Shown: positions 15,227-24,469, counted from the first letter of the stretch. The stretch: DNA of 64,000 nucleotides from Paenibacillus timonensis (GCF_009725205.1 NZ_WNZY01000004.1:248001-312000); one strand, 5' to 3'. The notes: a model not told the origin generated them from the sequence alone. Program-made: numbers and translations.

Positions 15227-18200
15227 CTACAGCGTATTACCGATTGCGATCCATGTCACAAATCCGTAATTGACGTTGCTCTCCTTCAGCTTGGAGATCG
15301 TGATCACGGCCGATTCGGCCGACTGCTCTTTCAGTGAAGCGGAATACGCAGCATGGTTGGTCATGGCAACAACCACATAGTTCGACGACGTGAACGGCGA
15401 ATCGAAGCTAATCGTTACCGTCGTCTCCACCTCATGATGTTTCAGCAGAAACGCGACCATACCGAATTGCAGCTCCGCCGGCTGGCCCGACATCGTTTGT
15501 ATCGGAGCAAAGCTTAACTGCCCCATCCCGACGGACCCCGGTTGCAGGTGGCGGGTTCCGACAGCTTCGTTGGCCAGTTGGCTGCTACCGACCGCATTCG
15601 GCGCCAGGTGAACGTTTCCGACGGCCCCTTCCTGTAGATGCTCCTCCCCAACCACGCCTTCGGCCAACGCCCCGGCGTCCACCGCCCCCGGCTGCAGGTG
15701 CACCCGGCCGATGGATGACGGTTGAATGTCCTCCCCGCCGAGGCCTTCCTCGGGCAGCAGACCGTGTTGCTGAATCTCAGCGGACAAATGCCATACATTG
15801 ACGGCTTCGAGGGAGATATGGTGGGCAGTCACCGCCGCATCGCTAAGATGCCGAGACTCCACGCTTTCGGCCGCCAAATTCGCTCCCTGCACAACTTCCT
15901 CGCCCAGGTGCCGGCTTTGAACGGCCTCATTCGCCAGTTGGCTGCTTTGCACCGAACCTTCCTGCAAATGACGGGAGCCCACAACGGCTTCGCTGAGATG
16001 GCGGGCCGATACGCTGCCTTCGGCCAAATGCCCGCTTTGCACCGCCCCATTTGCCAGGTGGCGACTTTGGACGGCCCCATTTGTCAAATGCGCGCTTTGC
16101 ACGGAACCGGCCTTCAGATGACCGCTGCCAACGACTTCCTCGCCCAACGCGATGGCATTCACCGAGCCGGCTTGCAGATGCCGGCCTGTAATGGAAGCTG
16201 CCTGCAGATCCTCACCGCTGATGCCATCAGCGGGCAACAGACCGTTTTGCTGCAGATCGGCGGACAAGTGACCCGCATTCACAGTTTCGGGCGCAAGATG
16301 GTTCGCATTGACCACGGCCTCCCCGAGGTGCCGGGACCCAATGCTGCCTTCAGCCAAATGCTCGCCTTCTACCGCGCCTTCGGTCAAGTTCCGGCTCTGC
16401 ACGGACGCATCCGCCAGGTGGCGATTATACACGGAGCCGCTCTGCAAATGGCCGCTGCTGACTGCCTGCTCACCCAGCGCTATGGCGTTAACTGCTCCAA
16501 CTTGCAAATGCCGGTTGGTAATGGATGCCGGCTGTAGGGCTTCTCCGCTGATGCCGGCTACGGGCAGAAGACCGCTTTGTTGCAGCTCTGGCGACAGGTG
16601 CCGGACATTTACGGCTTCAGGAGCAAGATGACGGGCATCCACTACCGCCTCTCCAAGGTGTGGCGATTCAATACTGCCTTCGGCAAGATGCCCGCCGTGC
16701 ACCGCACCTTCGGCCAAGTGCTGGCTGCGTACGGAGGCATCCGCCAGATGGTCGCTTTGCACGGAACCAGCCTGTAAATGAACGCTGCCCACCGCTTGCT
16801 CACCCAACGCTTCAGGGCCAACCGCACCGGCCTGTAAATGCCGGCTGGTGATCGATTCCGCTTGCAGAGCCTCTCCGTCGACACCAGCGGCAGGCAGCAG
16901 CCCGCTTTGCCGCAGCGCGGGCGTCATATGAGCCGCGCTGATCGTTTCAGCGGCGATATGGTAAGAGCCGATTACCGCGACTCCAAGGTGGCGGTCAGTC
17001 ACGCTGCCTTTGGCTAAATGCTCGCTCTGCACCGCATCTTCGGCCAAATGTCGGCTTTGAATCGCCCCATTTGCCAGATGGCCGCTCTGCACCGCATCGG
17101 CTCGAAGATGGGTGCTGTCGATCACCTGCTCACCCAGCGCTTCAGCATCAACCGCGCCGGCCTGTAAGTGCTGGCTCGTGATCGATGCCAGCTGCAGGTC
17201 CTCCCCGGTGATGCCGGCGGTGGGCAGCAGTCCGCTTTGCCGCAGTTCGGCAGACAGATGCCCGGCATCGATCGCCTCAGGCACGATATGTCGAGAATGG
17301 ATGACGGCTTCACCAAGGTGGTGTTCCGTCACGCCGCCTTTAGCCAAATGCACGCTCTGTACCGCATCTTTCACCAAATGCTGGCTTTGGATCGTCCCAT
17401 TCGCCAAATGACCGCTTTGCACCGCGCCGGCTTGCAGATGCGTGCTGCCAACCACCTGCTCGCCCAGTGCCTCAGCACCGACCGCACCCGCCTGAAGATG
17501 TCGGCTTGTGATGGAGGCGGACTGCAGGTCCTCCCCGGTGATGCCCTCCTCAGGCAATACCCCGTTTTGCCGCAGAGCAGCGGACAAATGATCGACATCA
17601 ATCGCCTCATCCGCGATATGTCGAGATTCGATCTCGGCCTGGCCGAGATGTCGTCCCGTCACACTGCCTTCGGCCAAATGCGTGCTTTGCACCGCCCCAT
17701 CGGCCAGATGGCTCGCTGTGACGGCGCCGGCAGCCAATGCTTCGGGCCCAACGGCACCCGGAGCCAAGTGCCCGGCGTCCACGGCCTGCGCCGCCAGCTT
17801 CGACCCGGTCACACTGCTTACCGCCAGCTTAGCGGCTGTCACCGCCAGATCTCCGAGCTTATCTGTCGTAACACTTTCCGGCGACAGCTTCAAGCTGGTG
17901 ACTGCATGGTCCTGAAGATGCGGCGAGAAGACGACGCCAACACCCAGGTGCTCCTCCCGCACCGCCCCCGCTCCGATTTGGCTGCGGTTAATGGAACCCG
18001 TCGCCAAATGCCGGGTCTGCACGATACCTAATCCCAAATGTTCGGCTGTAATTTGCTGAGATCCAATAGCCGCTTCCGTCACCGCGCCAGGCGCGATCGC
18101 CCGAGACGTCACACTGCCTTTAGCCAGTTTGTCGGCTGTGACGCTCCCCGCCTGCAGATGATCCGCCGAAACGGCCTCTTCCGCCAGATGATCGGCAGTC

Positions 18201-19606
18201 ACCTCGGCGAACGCCAGCTTCTCCCGAGTCACCGCGGCATCGGCCAAATGCCATTCCTGTACCGCCTCCTGCACCAGGTGTCCACTTTGCACCGCCCCTT
18301 CGGTCAGGTGCTGGCTCGTAACCGAGCCCCGGGCAAGCTGCGTCGATTGAACAGCGCCTTTAGCCAGATGTCGGGTCAGAACGGCCTCGTCGGCGATTTT
18401 CCCCGGCAGCACGCTTTGATCGGCAATTTTAGACGAGGTCACCGCCTGTTCCACGATATGCGAAGTACCCACAGACTGGTCGGCCAGCTTTGTGGAAGGA
18501 ATCGCTTTGTCTGCCAGATGCCGTGCTTTAATCTCCCTGTCAGCGATATGCTCCTGCCCGATACTGCCCGGCTGGATATGTTCGCTGCCTATCGCCCCTG
18601 ACGCAAGATGGCGAGATTCGACCACGGCTCCGCTCAAATGAGCCGACGTGACACTCCCCATTTGCAGTTGTTCTGCACCAACGCTGGACCAGGCCAACAG
18701 CTCCCGGCCGATCAAGCCCGGAGCCAAGTGGCGCGAGATAATGACCTGATCCGCTAAATGACGGCTTTCTACCGTGCCTTCTGCCAATTTGTCCCCCGTC
18801 ACGGAGCTATCGCGTAGCTTAGACGTTGTCACAGAGGCGTCCCCGAGCTTCGAGGTGTCAACCGCCCCGTTGGCCAAATGCTGTGCATTCACGGCTCCGC
18901 TGCGGATTTTATCCCCCGTCACCGCTTGGTCCTGCAGCAACTCGGCCGTCACGATCCACTCCGACAAATGACGGCTTTCCACCGCTCCCTCCGCCAGCTT
19001 CTCCCCAGTGATGACCCGATCGGCCAGCTTCTCCGGTGTAATGCTGCCGTCCACCAGCTTCTCCCCGCTAATGGAGTGGTCCCGGATCGTCCGTCCTTCG
19101 ATCGAGCTGTCCACCAAGTGGCTGCCGTTCACCGACGACGGAGCGATTTTGGACGAGGTCACCGCCCGGTCTGCCAGCTTGATGTTCTCCACGGCGTAGT
19201 CGGCGATCCAAGCCGTGTCAATCGTCCCCCGCATGATCCGCGAAGCGTCGATCGCGAACGGGGCGATTTTCTCCCGGGTCACGGCTTCATCAATGATATC
19301 GTCGGTATAAATAATGCCTTGCTCCTGATTGGGTGCGGTTTTTTCGCTCAACAAATCCTGCAATGCCCGCGTCCCGTCCATACTCTCGTGCTCCGGCTCT
19401 GCCTCAATGGCAGCCGGCACCGTGGTCTCTTCGCCTTGTTCTGGCAGTGTGAGCGCTGCAGTTTCATGAAGTCGAACCCCTTCATCCCCAGATTGCGACG
19501 AAACCTTTCGTTCCTCCAACAGCGTTAATTCGTTGATTTCCGGGTTATCTACGAAATAGAGCGATTTCCTCGGTCTACTAGGTTTCGCTGGTTTTTGTCT
19601 TTTCAA
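15227..19606 (-). CDS. Giant decapeptide-repeat protein with a fibre-like C-terminal domain (WIAG-tail type)
   Basis: Function unknown. The 1459 residues consist of a charged N-terminal region (about 1-105), more than 120 ten-residue repeats resembling V-x-S-x-H-L-A-x-G-A (about 105-1370), and a C-terminal domain of about 85 residues. The C-terminal domain has P-F-T-S-S-N-Y-V-V-V-A and the ending W-I-A-I-G-N-T-L, recalling the WIAG-tail proteins of Paenibacillus and phage tail-fibre/H-lectin-like tips. There is no signal peptide or membrane segment. Early repeats favour K-L/K-I (S-S-K-I-A, T-S-K-L), later ones H-L. A TTG start at 19606 is chosen because AAAGGAGAGG lies seven bases upstream; the ATG at 19651 has none. 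A spore-surface or appendage role is only a guess. Confidence 0.85.
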   Translation of the reverse strand: MKRQKPAKPSRPRKSLYFVDNPEINELTLLEERKVSSQSGDEGVRLHETAALTLPEQGEETTVPAAIEAEPEHESMDGTRALQDLLSEKTAPNQEQGIIYTDDIIDEAVTREKIAPFAIDASRIMRGTIDTAWIADYAVENIKLADRAVTSSKIAPSSVNGSHLVDSSIEGRTIRDHSISGEKLVDGSITPEKLADRVITGEKLAEGAVESRHLSEWIVTAELLQDQAVTGDKIRSGAVNAQHLANGAVDTSKLGDASVTTSKLRDSSVTGDKLAEGTVESRHLADQVIISRHLAPGLIGRELLAWSSVGAEQLQMGSVTSAHLSGAVVESRHLASGAIGSEHIQPGSIGQEHIADREIKARHLADKAIPSTKLADQSVGTSHIVEQAVTSSKIADQSVLPGKIADEAVLTRHLAKGAVQSTQLARGSVTSQHLTEGAVQSGHLVQEAVQEWHLADAAVTREKLAFAEVTADHLAEEAVSADHLQAGSVTADKLAKGSVTSRAIAPGAVTEAAIGSQQITAEHLGLGIVQTRHLATGSINRSQIGAGAVREEHLGVGVVFSPHLQDHAVTSLKLSPESVTTDKLGDLAVTAAKLAVSSVTGSKLAAQAVDAGHLAPGAVGPEALAAGAVTASHLADGAVQSTHLAEGSVTGRHLGQAEIESRHIADEAIDVDHLSAALRQNGVLPEEGITGEDLQSASITSRHLQAGAVGAEALGEQVVGSTHLQAGAVQSGHLANGTIQSQHLVKDAVQSVHLAKGGVTEHHLGEAVIHSRHIVPEAIDAGHLSAELRQSGLLPTAGITGEDLQLASITSQHLQAGAVDAEALGEQVIDSTHLRADAVQSGHLANGAIQSRHLAEDAVQSEHLAKGSVTDRHLGVAVIGSYHIAAETISAAHMTPALRQSGLLPAAGVDGEALQAESITSRHLQAGAVGPEALGEQAVGSVHLQAGSVQSDHLADASVRSQHLAEGAVHGGHLAEGSIESPHLGEAVVDARHLAPEAVNVRHLSPELQQSGLLPVAGISGEALQPASITNRHLQVGAVNAIALGEQAVSSGHLQSGSVYNRHLADASVQSRNLTEGAVEGEHLAEGSIGSRHLGEAVVNANHLAPETVNAGHLSADLQQNGLLPADGISGEDLQAASITGRHLQAGSVNAIALGEEVVGSGHLKAGSVQSAHLTNGAVQSRHLANGAVQSGHLAEGSVSARHLSEAVVGSRHLQEGSVQSSQLANEAVQSRHLGEEVVQGANLAAESVESRHLSDAAVTAHHISLEAVNVWHLSAEIQQHGLLPEEGLGGEDIQPSSIGRVHLQPGAVDAGALAEGVVGEEHLQEGAVGNVHLAPNAVGSSQLANEAVGTRHLQPGSVGMGQLSFAPIQTMSGQPAELQFGMVAFLLKHHEVETTVTISFDSPFTSSNYVVVAMTNHAAYSASLKEQSAESAVITISKLKESNVNYGFVTWIAIGNTL
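15741..17780 (-). repeat. 330-bp super-repeats inside the giant gene
   Basis: The hinge segment L-L-P-x-x-G-I-x-G-E-D-L-Q recurs six times, with marker positions 15741, 16221, 16551, 16881, 17211 and 17541. Five hinges are spaced exactly 330 bases (110 residues); the last interval is 480 bases, that is 330 plus fifteen decapeptides' codons. Units are similar but not identical. They indicate in-frame tandem duplication of eleven-decapeptide blocks. Confidence 0.85.
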
Positions 19607-19837
19607 GAGCCGCCCTCTCCTTTGCCAAAAGTTAATCATCTCCGGTATCATATGCGGGCAATTAGGCTCTTGTCACAACGCTTTCGAGTAGGAAGTAGCC
19701 GTCCAAAGACTCGAGAAAAGATGAAATGGTTTCGCCAAATTTCTACCGTTTTTCCGCACCTGTTAGCGCGTTACAATAACCTTGTGTGTAAACATGTTGA
19801 TCCATTCCCTTTGTCAAGAACCTGGAGGCCACCGAAC

Positions 19838-21082
19838 ATGGAAAACGATCTCACTTTGACCACCACTAAGTCTGCGAGCACAAGCTCTGCTCTGAATCAA
19901 CACCACCGCCGCTCCTTCGCGATCATTTTAACCAGTGTCGTGCTGCTCACCTTTGGGGGGAAACTGTACGAAATCATTCTTCCGTTGATGATTTACGATA
20001 TCACCCATTCCTCTGTGGCCATGTCCAGCATGAAGACCGCAGAACTGCTGCCCAATTTCTTCTTTGCCATTTTCATCGGGGTCTTCGTGGACCGCGTCAA
20101 CAAAAAACGATGGGTCCTCTGGATGATCGGACTCCAGGCCTTCCTGCTCCTGAGCTTCGCCCTCTTGTTTCGGAGCGGGATCCATTTGCTGCCGGTCTAT
20201 TATGCGATCGGCTTCTTCCTGATGACGCTGAGTTACGGGTATTTCAACGCTGAAGTCAGCCTCATTAAGCTGAGCGTCCCGAACCAAGAACTCACGGCCG
20301 CCAATGCCAAGCTGAGCTTTGCGGAGACTTTCGTCGGCATTATGGGACCGGCCTTGTCCGGCTTGATCTTGATGTTATCCGACGTCTCTGACGGACTGCT
20401 CATCACGTCGGCATGTTACCTGATCTGCATGGGATTGTTCACAAGACTGAAATTGACTGGGGAAAAAGAAACTCCGCGGCAAACTAAGTTCGCCGCGGAG
20501 TTTCTGGAGGGGTGGCATGCTTTTAGCGCCAATAAGCCACTCATGATGATGACGGTATTCGTTGTTTTTCTGAACTGCACCTATACCGTGATCAACACCA
20601 CGGCAATTTACTTCGCCAAGGACAACCTGCGGTTGTCCTCGTCCCTGCTGGCCGTCGTACTCTCCGCTTCGGGAGCTGGAGGCCTGGCTGGAAGCCTGCT
20701 TTTGAACAAGCTTAGACAGGCCTGGGGTCTTGGCAAAGTGTTCGGCGCTTCGATCCTGCTGAACGCTGTCGCTTATTTTCTACTATTTATCACACATGGA
20801 CTTGTGTCGTTTGCAGCCGCCTTATTCGTATGTGGATTTGCCGCAACCCTATACAGCGTTTCGGTGTACGCGTTCCGTCAAGAGCAGACGCCAGCCCATC
20901 TCATGGGCCGGATCACCGGAATTACCGGGACCTGCTTCCGCATCGGTATGCCGATCGCCGTCTACGCTTCCGGCTGGGTGATTGCCTGGTGGGGGGCAAG
21001 TGTCATTTTTGTGGCCTGCTCGGTATGGAATCTGGTCGCATTGGCCGTTTACGTGCGGACCCGTCTGTGGAATGTTCAATAA
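19838..21082 (+). CDS. MFS transporter, 12 membrane segments
   Basis: A 414-residue major facilitator of the drug/siderophore exporter type (MFS_3/EntS-like). Hydrophobic segments are regularly spaced. The loop between segments 2 and 3 reads G-V-F-V-D-R-V-N-K-K-R-W, matching the MFS motif A signature. The start at 19838 is set by GGAGG nine bases upstream; the open frame upstream has no ribosome site. Substrate cannot be inferred: it is divergent from the giant repeat gene and convergent with GH127. The coding sequence contains a terminator-shaped hairpin facing the other strand (20467-20505). Confidence 0.85.
   Translation: MENDLTLTTTKSASTSSALNQHHRRSFAIILTSVVLLTFGGKLYEIILPLMIYDITHSSVAMSSMKTAELLPNFFFAIFIGVFVDRVNKKRWVLWMIGLQAFLLLSFALLFRSGIHLLPVYYAIGFFLMTLSYGYFNAEVSLIKLSVPNQELTAANAKLSFAETFVGIMGPALSGLILMLSDVSDGLLITSACYLICMGLFTRLKLTGEKETPRQTKFAAEFLEGWHAFSANKPLMMMTVFVVFLNCTYTVINTTAIYFAKDNLRLSSSLLAVVLSASGAGGLAGSLLLNKLRQAWGLGKVFGASILLNAVAYFLLFITHGLVSFAAALFVCGFAATLYSVSVYAFRQEQTPAHLMGRITGITGTCFRIGMPIAVYASGWVIAWWGASVIFVACSVWNLVALAVYVRTRLWNVQ
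20467..20505 (-). terminator. Antisense terminator-like hairpin inside the MFS gene
   Basis: A perfect 14-bp inverted repeat (AGAAACTCCGCGGC and complement) with an 11-base loop. On the minus strand it is followed by TTTTTCCC, the shape of an intrinsic terminator. It would stop transcription arriving from the convergent GH127 gene about 620 bases upstream on that strand. Confidence 0.6.
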
Positions 21083-21126
21083 TTAAATGGTCTGAACCAC
21101 ATGCGAAGAACCGCAGCATTTCCTAT

Positions 21127-23100
21127 TTAACGCTCACGCACCCACACCGTCATTTCCCCTTCGCCGCGGTTGGCCCAGGCGTAATACGGGATGAATTTGA
21201 GCGCTGCCTTCTGTTCCGACAGTTGCGCAGACGCGCTGTACAACCCGCCGTTCCAGTCCGGCGCGGCGCGGCGAACCGCCTCAGCCTGTACGGTGACGAC
21301 GCCGCCGAGCAGTCCGGCCTCGCGTTCGATCCGAAGCTCCGCCTCCCGCGGAAGTGCCAGTTCATGCAGGTTCGCGCCATTGTCGGCCTGCTCCAAGCAA
21401 TATACAAGCGGGCCGCGTTGCAGAGCGACTTTCCCGGCGTTTGCCCGCACGAGCGGGTGACTGTACATGCGCGTCGCCGGCATCGCCAGCGTAAGTTCCA
21501 CGATGTCCCCCTTACTCCACTGCCGCTGTAGCCGGAGATAGCCGTCCTGGAACAAACCTTCCTCCAGCGGCACGATTTCCCCATTCACTTTAAGGCTCGC
21601 TTCCGGGCACCAATCCGGCAGCCGCAGCGCGAGCGTAAAGCGGCCTTCCCCTTCCGGCTCCACTTCGAAACGCACCGTTCCGTCCCAAGGGTAGTCCGTC
21701 GTTTGCGTCAGCTTCACCTTGCCGCCGCTGGTCTGCAATTCGGCTTCCCCGCCGATATAAAGATGGGCGTACACCGTGTCCCCTTGGACCGTATACATGT
21801 ATTCGCCTAATGAAGCCAACAGCCGGGCGATGTTCGGCGGGCAGCAGGCGCAACCGAACCACTCCTGGCGCACCGGTTTGACATGGTCTACCTTATGATT
21901 GGCGCCACCGCAAGCCTTCGGATCCACCTCCAGCGGGTTCACGTAGAAGAAATGCTTGCCGTCCCGGGCCATTCCGCCGACGACCGTATTGTACAAGGCC
22001 CGCTCCATCACGTCGGCGTATCTCGATTCCGGCGAGATCCGCAGCATTCGCTGGGCGAAGAAGATCAGTCCGATCGACGCGCAAGTCTCCGCATATACCG
22101 TGTCGTTCGGCAGGTCGTAATCAAACGAGAACGCTTCGCCTTGCGGCATCGAGCCTACCCCGCCGGTAATGTACATCTGTTTGCCGACGATATTGTCCCA
22201 CAGCTTACGGCAAGCCGCCAACAGGGTCTCATCTCCAGTCAGCGCCGCCACGTCGGCCATCCCGGTCAACATGTAGAGCAGTCGAACGGCATGCCCTATT
22301 GCCGTCTCTTGTTCCCGTACCGGCTGATGCGCCTGATGGTAAGCGAGATCGACGTGCTTGGCGCTCCCAGCCCAATGCGTTTTCCCGTCCCGCTGCTTCA
22401 ACTCCTCCTCGAAAAAGAAAGGCTGCTGCCCCCGCTGATCGAGAAAATATCGACTTAAGCGCAAGTACCGTTCCTCACCGGTCGCCTCGTACAGCTTCAC
22501 GAGCGCCAGCTCGATTTCCTGATGGCCGTCATAGCCGGCCAACTTGCCGGGTTCTAGGCCAAACACACTGTCGATGTAATCCGCGAATTTCGCGACCACG
22601 TCGAGCAGCTTTCTTTTTCCCGTGGCCCGATAATAGGCAACTCCCGCTTCGATCAAATGTCCCGCACAATAGAGCTCATGGCATTCCGTCAGGTTCGTCC
22701 AGCGCTTGTCCGGCTCCTTCAGGATAAAATATGTGTTCAAATACCCGTCTTCCTGCTGGGCCATCGCGATCGTATCGATCAACCCGTCGGCAAGTGCCGC
22801 CAGCTCCGGGTTTGCATCCGCTTCCAAAAGATAAGCCGCCGCTTCTAGCCATTTAGCCAAATCGCTGTCCTGAAACACCAGCCCATAAAATTCACCTTGG
22901 GACTGACCCGCGGCGATTTGAAAGTTGCGTACCGCACCGCTGGGTTCCGCCCCTTCCACCCGGTCGTTTAGCGCCTCCCATTGATAAGGAACGACAACAT
23001 CCTTAACCAATTTGATATAGTAACTCCAAAACTCGTCGTGGATTTTTACCCGATTTAGCGCGATCCGCTCGGAACGCGGCATTTGCCCGGCCATATTCAT
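21127..23100 (-). CDS. GH127 beta-L-arabinofuranosidase
   Basis: Releases beta-linked L-arabinofuranose (family knowledge). The 657-residue protein has the GH127 zinc-thiolate site: Glu338 and Cys340 in A-E-T-C-A-S-I-G, with Cys417, Cys419 and Cys420 in C-A-C-C-P-P-N, one of the cysteines being the nucleophile. The (alpha/alpha)6 barrel lies in the first 430 residues and beta-sandwich domains follow. No signal peptide, so it is cytosolic. The ATG at 23100 follows GAGGAGG; the longer frame lacks a site. It is divergent from an AraC-type regulator 132 bases away, its likely controller. Confidence 0.92.
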   Translation of the reverse strand: MNMAGQMPRSERIALNRVKIHDEFWSYYIKLVKDVVVPYQWEALNDRVEGAEPSGAVRNFQIAAGQSQGEFYGLVFQDSDLAKWLEAAAYLLEADANPELAALADGLIDTIAMAQQEDGYLNTYFILKEPDKRWTNLTECHELYCAGHLIEAGVAYYRATGKRKLLDVVAKFADYIDSVFGLEPGKLAGYDGHQEIELALVKLYEATGEERYLRLSRYFLDQRGQQPFFFEEELKQRDGKTHWAGSAKHVDLAYHQAHQPVREQETAIGHAVRLLYMLTGMADVAALTGDETLLAACRKLWDNIVGKQMYITGGVGSMPQGEAFSFDYDLPNDTVYAETCASIGLIFFAQRMLRISPESRYADVMERALYNTVVGGMARDGKHFFYVNPLEVDPKACGGANHKVDHVKPVRQEWFGCACCPPNIARLLASLGEYMYTVQGDTVYAHLYIGGEAELQTSGGKVKLTQTTDYPWDGTVRFEVEPEGEGRFTLALRLPDWCPEASLKVNGEIVPLEEGLFQDGYLRLQRQWSKGDIVELTLAMPATRMYSHPLVRANAGKVALQRGPLVYCLEQADNGANLHELALPREAELRIEREAGLLGGVVTVQAEAVRRAAPDWNGGLYSASAQLSEQKAALKFIPYYAWANRGEGEMTVWVRER

Positions 23101-23197
23101 CGCAAAGCGTCCTCCTCTTTTTTGAAAAATCATACTGACAAATCTCATTTTATCTCATATATTTAGATCAAAATATGAATAGCAGCAACCTCAAAGT

Positions 23198-23203
23198 TAT
23201 AAT
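23198..23203 (+). promoter_or_regulatory. -10 element of the AraC regulator beside GH127
   Basis: TATAAT lies 29 bases before the start codon. A weak -35 (TATGAA, 18 bases upstream) is the best available. The 132-base divergent region probably also holds the GH127 promoter and an AraC-type site. Confidence 0.4.
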
Positions 23204-23232
23204 ATTTCACACTCGAAATGGAGGCGATGATC

Positions 23233-24114
23233 ATGTCAAAACCAACGGAGCTAGTGCAGCTTACGGCTCCGCCCCTGCCCTATTTTCTCGAGTGCGGACA
23301 TACTGTATATCAGCCGGGAGACGAGCATCCCAATCGGCGGAATATCGGCATTTTCGATTGGATCGTGGTGGAGTCAGGAACGCTATTCATCGGCGAAGCC
23401 GGGCAGGCCTGGAGCCTGGGGGCAGGTCAGTCCCTGCTGCTGCTGCCCGATCGGCATCATTACGCGGTGAGACCATGCGAGGAACCCACCTCATTTTATT
23501 GGCTGCATTTCTATACGGTCTGTGCGTGGCAGCAACTCCCGGCGGAAGAAGCGGACCACCGTTATCCCGACGCGGACGAGCACTATGCCCGCTTCCTTGC
23601 CTCACCTTATTCCCTACAGCTGCCGAAGGCATGGGACCTTCCCTCTCCCGACCAAACGTTCCGCTTGTTCCGGCAATTGCTGGACAGTCTGGGAGAACGT
23701 CAGTCCCGAGCGTTTTGGATAAGGCAGCAGCGGTTCGAGGAGCTTCTCCATGCGATGGACCTAAGACAGCTGGAGTCACACGCCTCCCCGGTGGTTGTCG
23801 TTGCAGAAAAGGCCGAAGCTTACATCAAAAGCAATTACCGCTCGGAGCTGAACAGCGGGCAAATGTCCAGCGCGTTACATTACCACTACAACTACATCAC
23901 CCGCTGCATGAAGCAGGTTTACGGCATGACCCCCAACGATTATTTGCTACATTATCGGTTGGAACAAGCCAAGCTGCTGCTGCTAAAGACGGAATGGCCC
24001 ATCGCCGACATCGCCGCTTACGTTGGCTTCAACAGCACCCCGTATTTCTCGAACCGTTTTGCGCTTAAGAACGGCTGCTCACCCCGCGCGTTCCGTAAAC
24101 AATACACGTCCTGA
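23233..24114 (+). CDS. AraC-family regulator, probable control of GH127
   Basis: A 293-residue two-domain regulator. Residues about 1-150 form a cupin-like sugar-sensing domain (G-I-F-D-W-I-V-V-E-S-G, then L-L-L-L-P-D-R-H-H). Residues about 190-290 hold the two helix-turn-helices (Y-N-Y-I-T-R-C-M-K-Q-V-Y-G-M-T-P and I-A-A-Y-V-G-F-N-S-T-P-Y-F-S-N-R-F). The start at 23233 has GGAGG eight bases upstream. Divergent transcription from GH127 suggests activation by an arabinoside, which is inferred. Confidence 0.88.
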   Translation: MSKPTELVQLTAPPLPYFLECGHTVYQPGDEHPNRRNIGIFDWIVVESGTLFIGEAGQAWSLGAGQSLLLLPDRHHYAVRPCEEPTSFYWLHFYTVCAWQQLPAEEADHRYPDADEHYARFLASPYSLQLPKAWDLPSPDQTFRLFRQLLDSLGERQSRAFWIRQQRFEELLHAMDLRQLESHASPVVVVAEKAEAYIKSNYRSELNSGQMSSALHYHYNYITRCMKQVYGMTPNDYLLHYRLEQAKLLLLKTEWPIADIAAYVGFNSTPYFSNRFALKNGCSPRAFRKQYTS

Positions 24115-24120
24115 GGACGA

Positions 24121-24292
24121 GGGCTATGGCTGAGTGTGACGAGACTGGAGATGGCGCTTCTGGGCGAGGCTCTTCTAGGGGTAACGCGACTGGGGCGATA
24201 CGAATGGAGCCGCGCTTCTGAGGGCGGGGTGACTGGGGTTTTACGCGGCTGGGGCGGAGTGACTGGGGGCTGAGCGACTTGCATGCGTTGGT
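24121..24292 (+). repeat. G-rich degenerate repeats
   Basis: No gene. Repeated elements such as GTGACTGGGG, GCGACTGGGGCG, GCGGCTGGGGCG and CGCTTCTGAGGGCG occur at irregular spacing. Several G-runs on one strand could fold as a quadruplex. It follows the AraC stop directly. Confidence 0.45.
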
Positions 24293-24359
24293 TTGCAGCC
24301 GGTCTATCCAGCATCGATCCCGTTTGCTGCACCCCGCCCGTCGCCGCTGAGCCTAACCT

Positions 24360-24440
24360 GAAATGTTGTAATTCCTTATGCAACATTTGGGTTCTACCGC
24401 CTAATCCACATAAGGAATATTGCACGAAATACAACATTTC
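24360..24440. repeat. Nested inverted repeat in intergenic DNA
   Basis: Outer arms GAAATGTTGTA (24360-24370) and TACAACATTTC (24430-24440); inner arms TTCCTTATG (24372-24380) and CATAAGGAA (24409-24417). It can also be read as two inverted copies of a unit opening GAAATGTTGTA and containing TGCAA-ATT. Probably an intergenic repeat family; function unknown. Confidence 0.55.
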
Positions 24441-24469
24441 TTCTCTTTTTTACTCCCCTTCAACATAAA

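Noticed and set aside
15722..18601. Several long plus-strand frames across the giant repeat gene
   Set aside because: They arise from the periodic sequence; products are repetitive shadows with no start signals.
22299..22727. Arg/Pro-rich plus-strand frame inside GH127
   Set aside because: High-GC shadow frame; the minus strand carries intact GH127 motifs.
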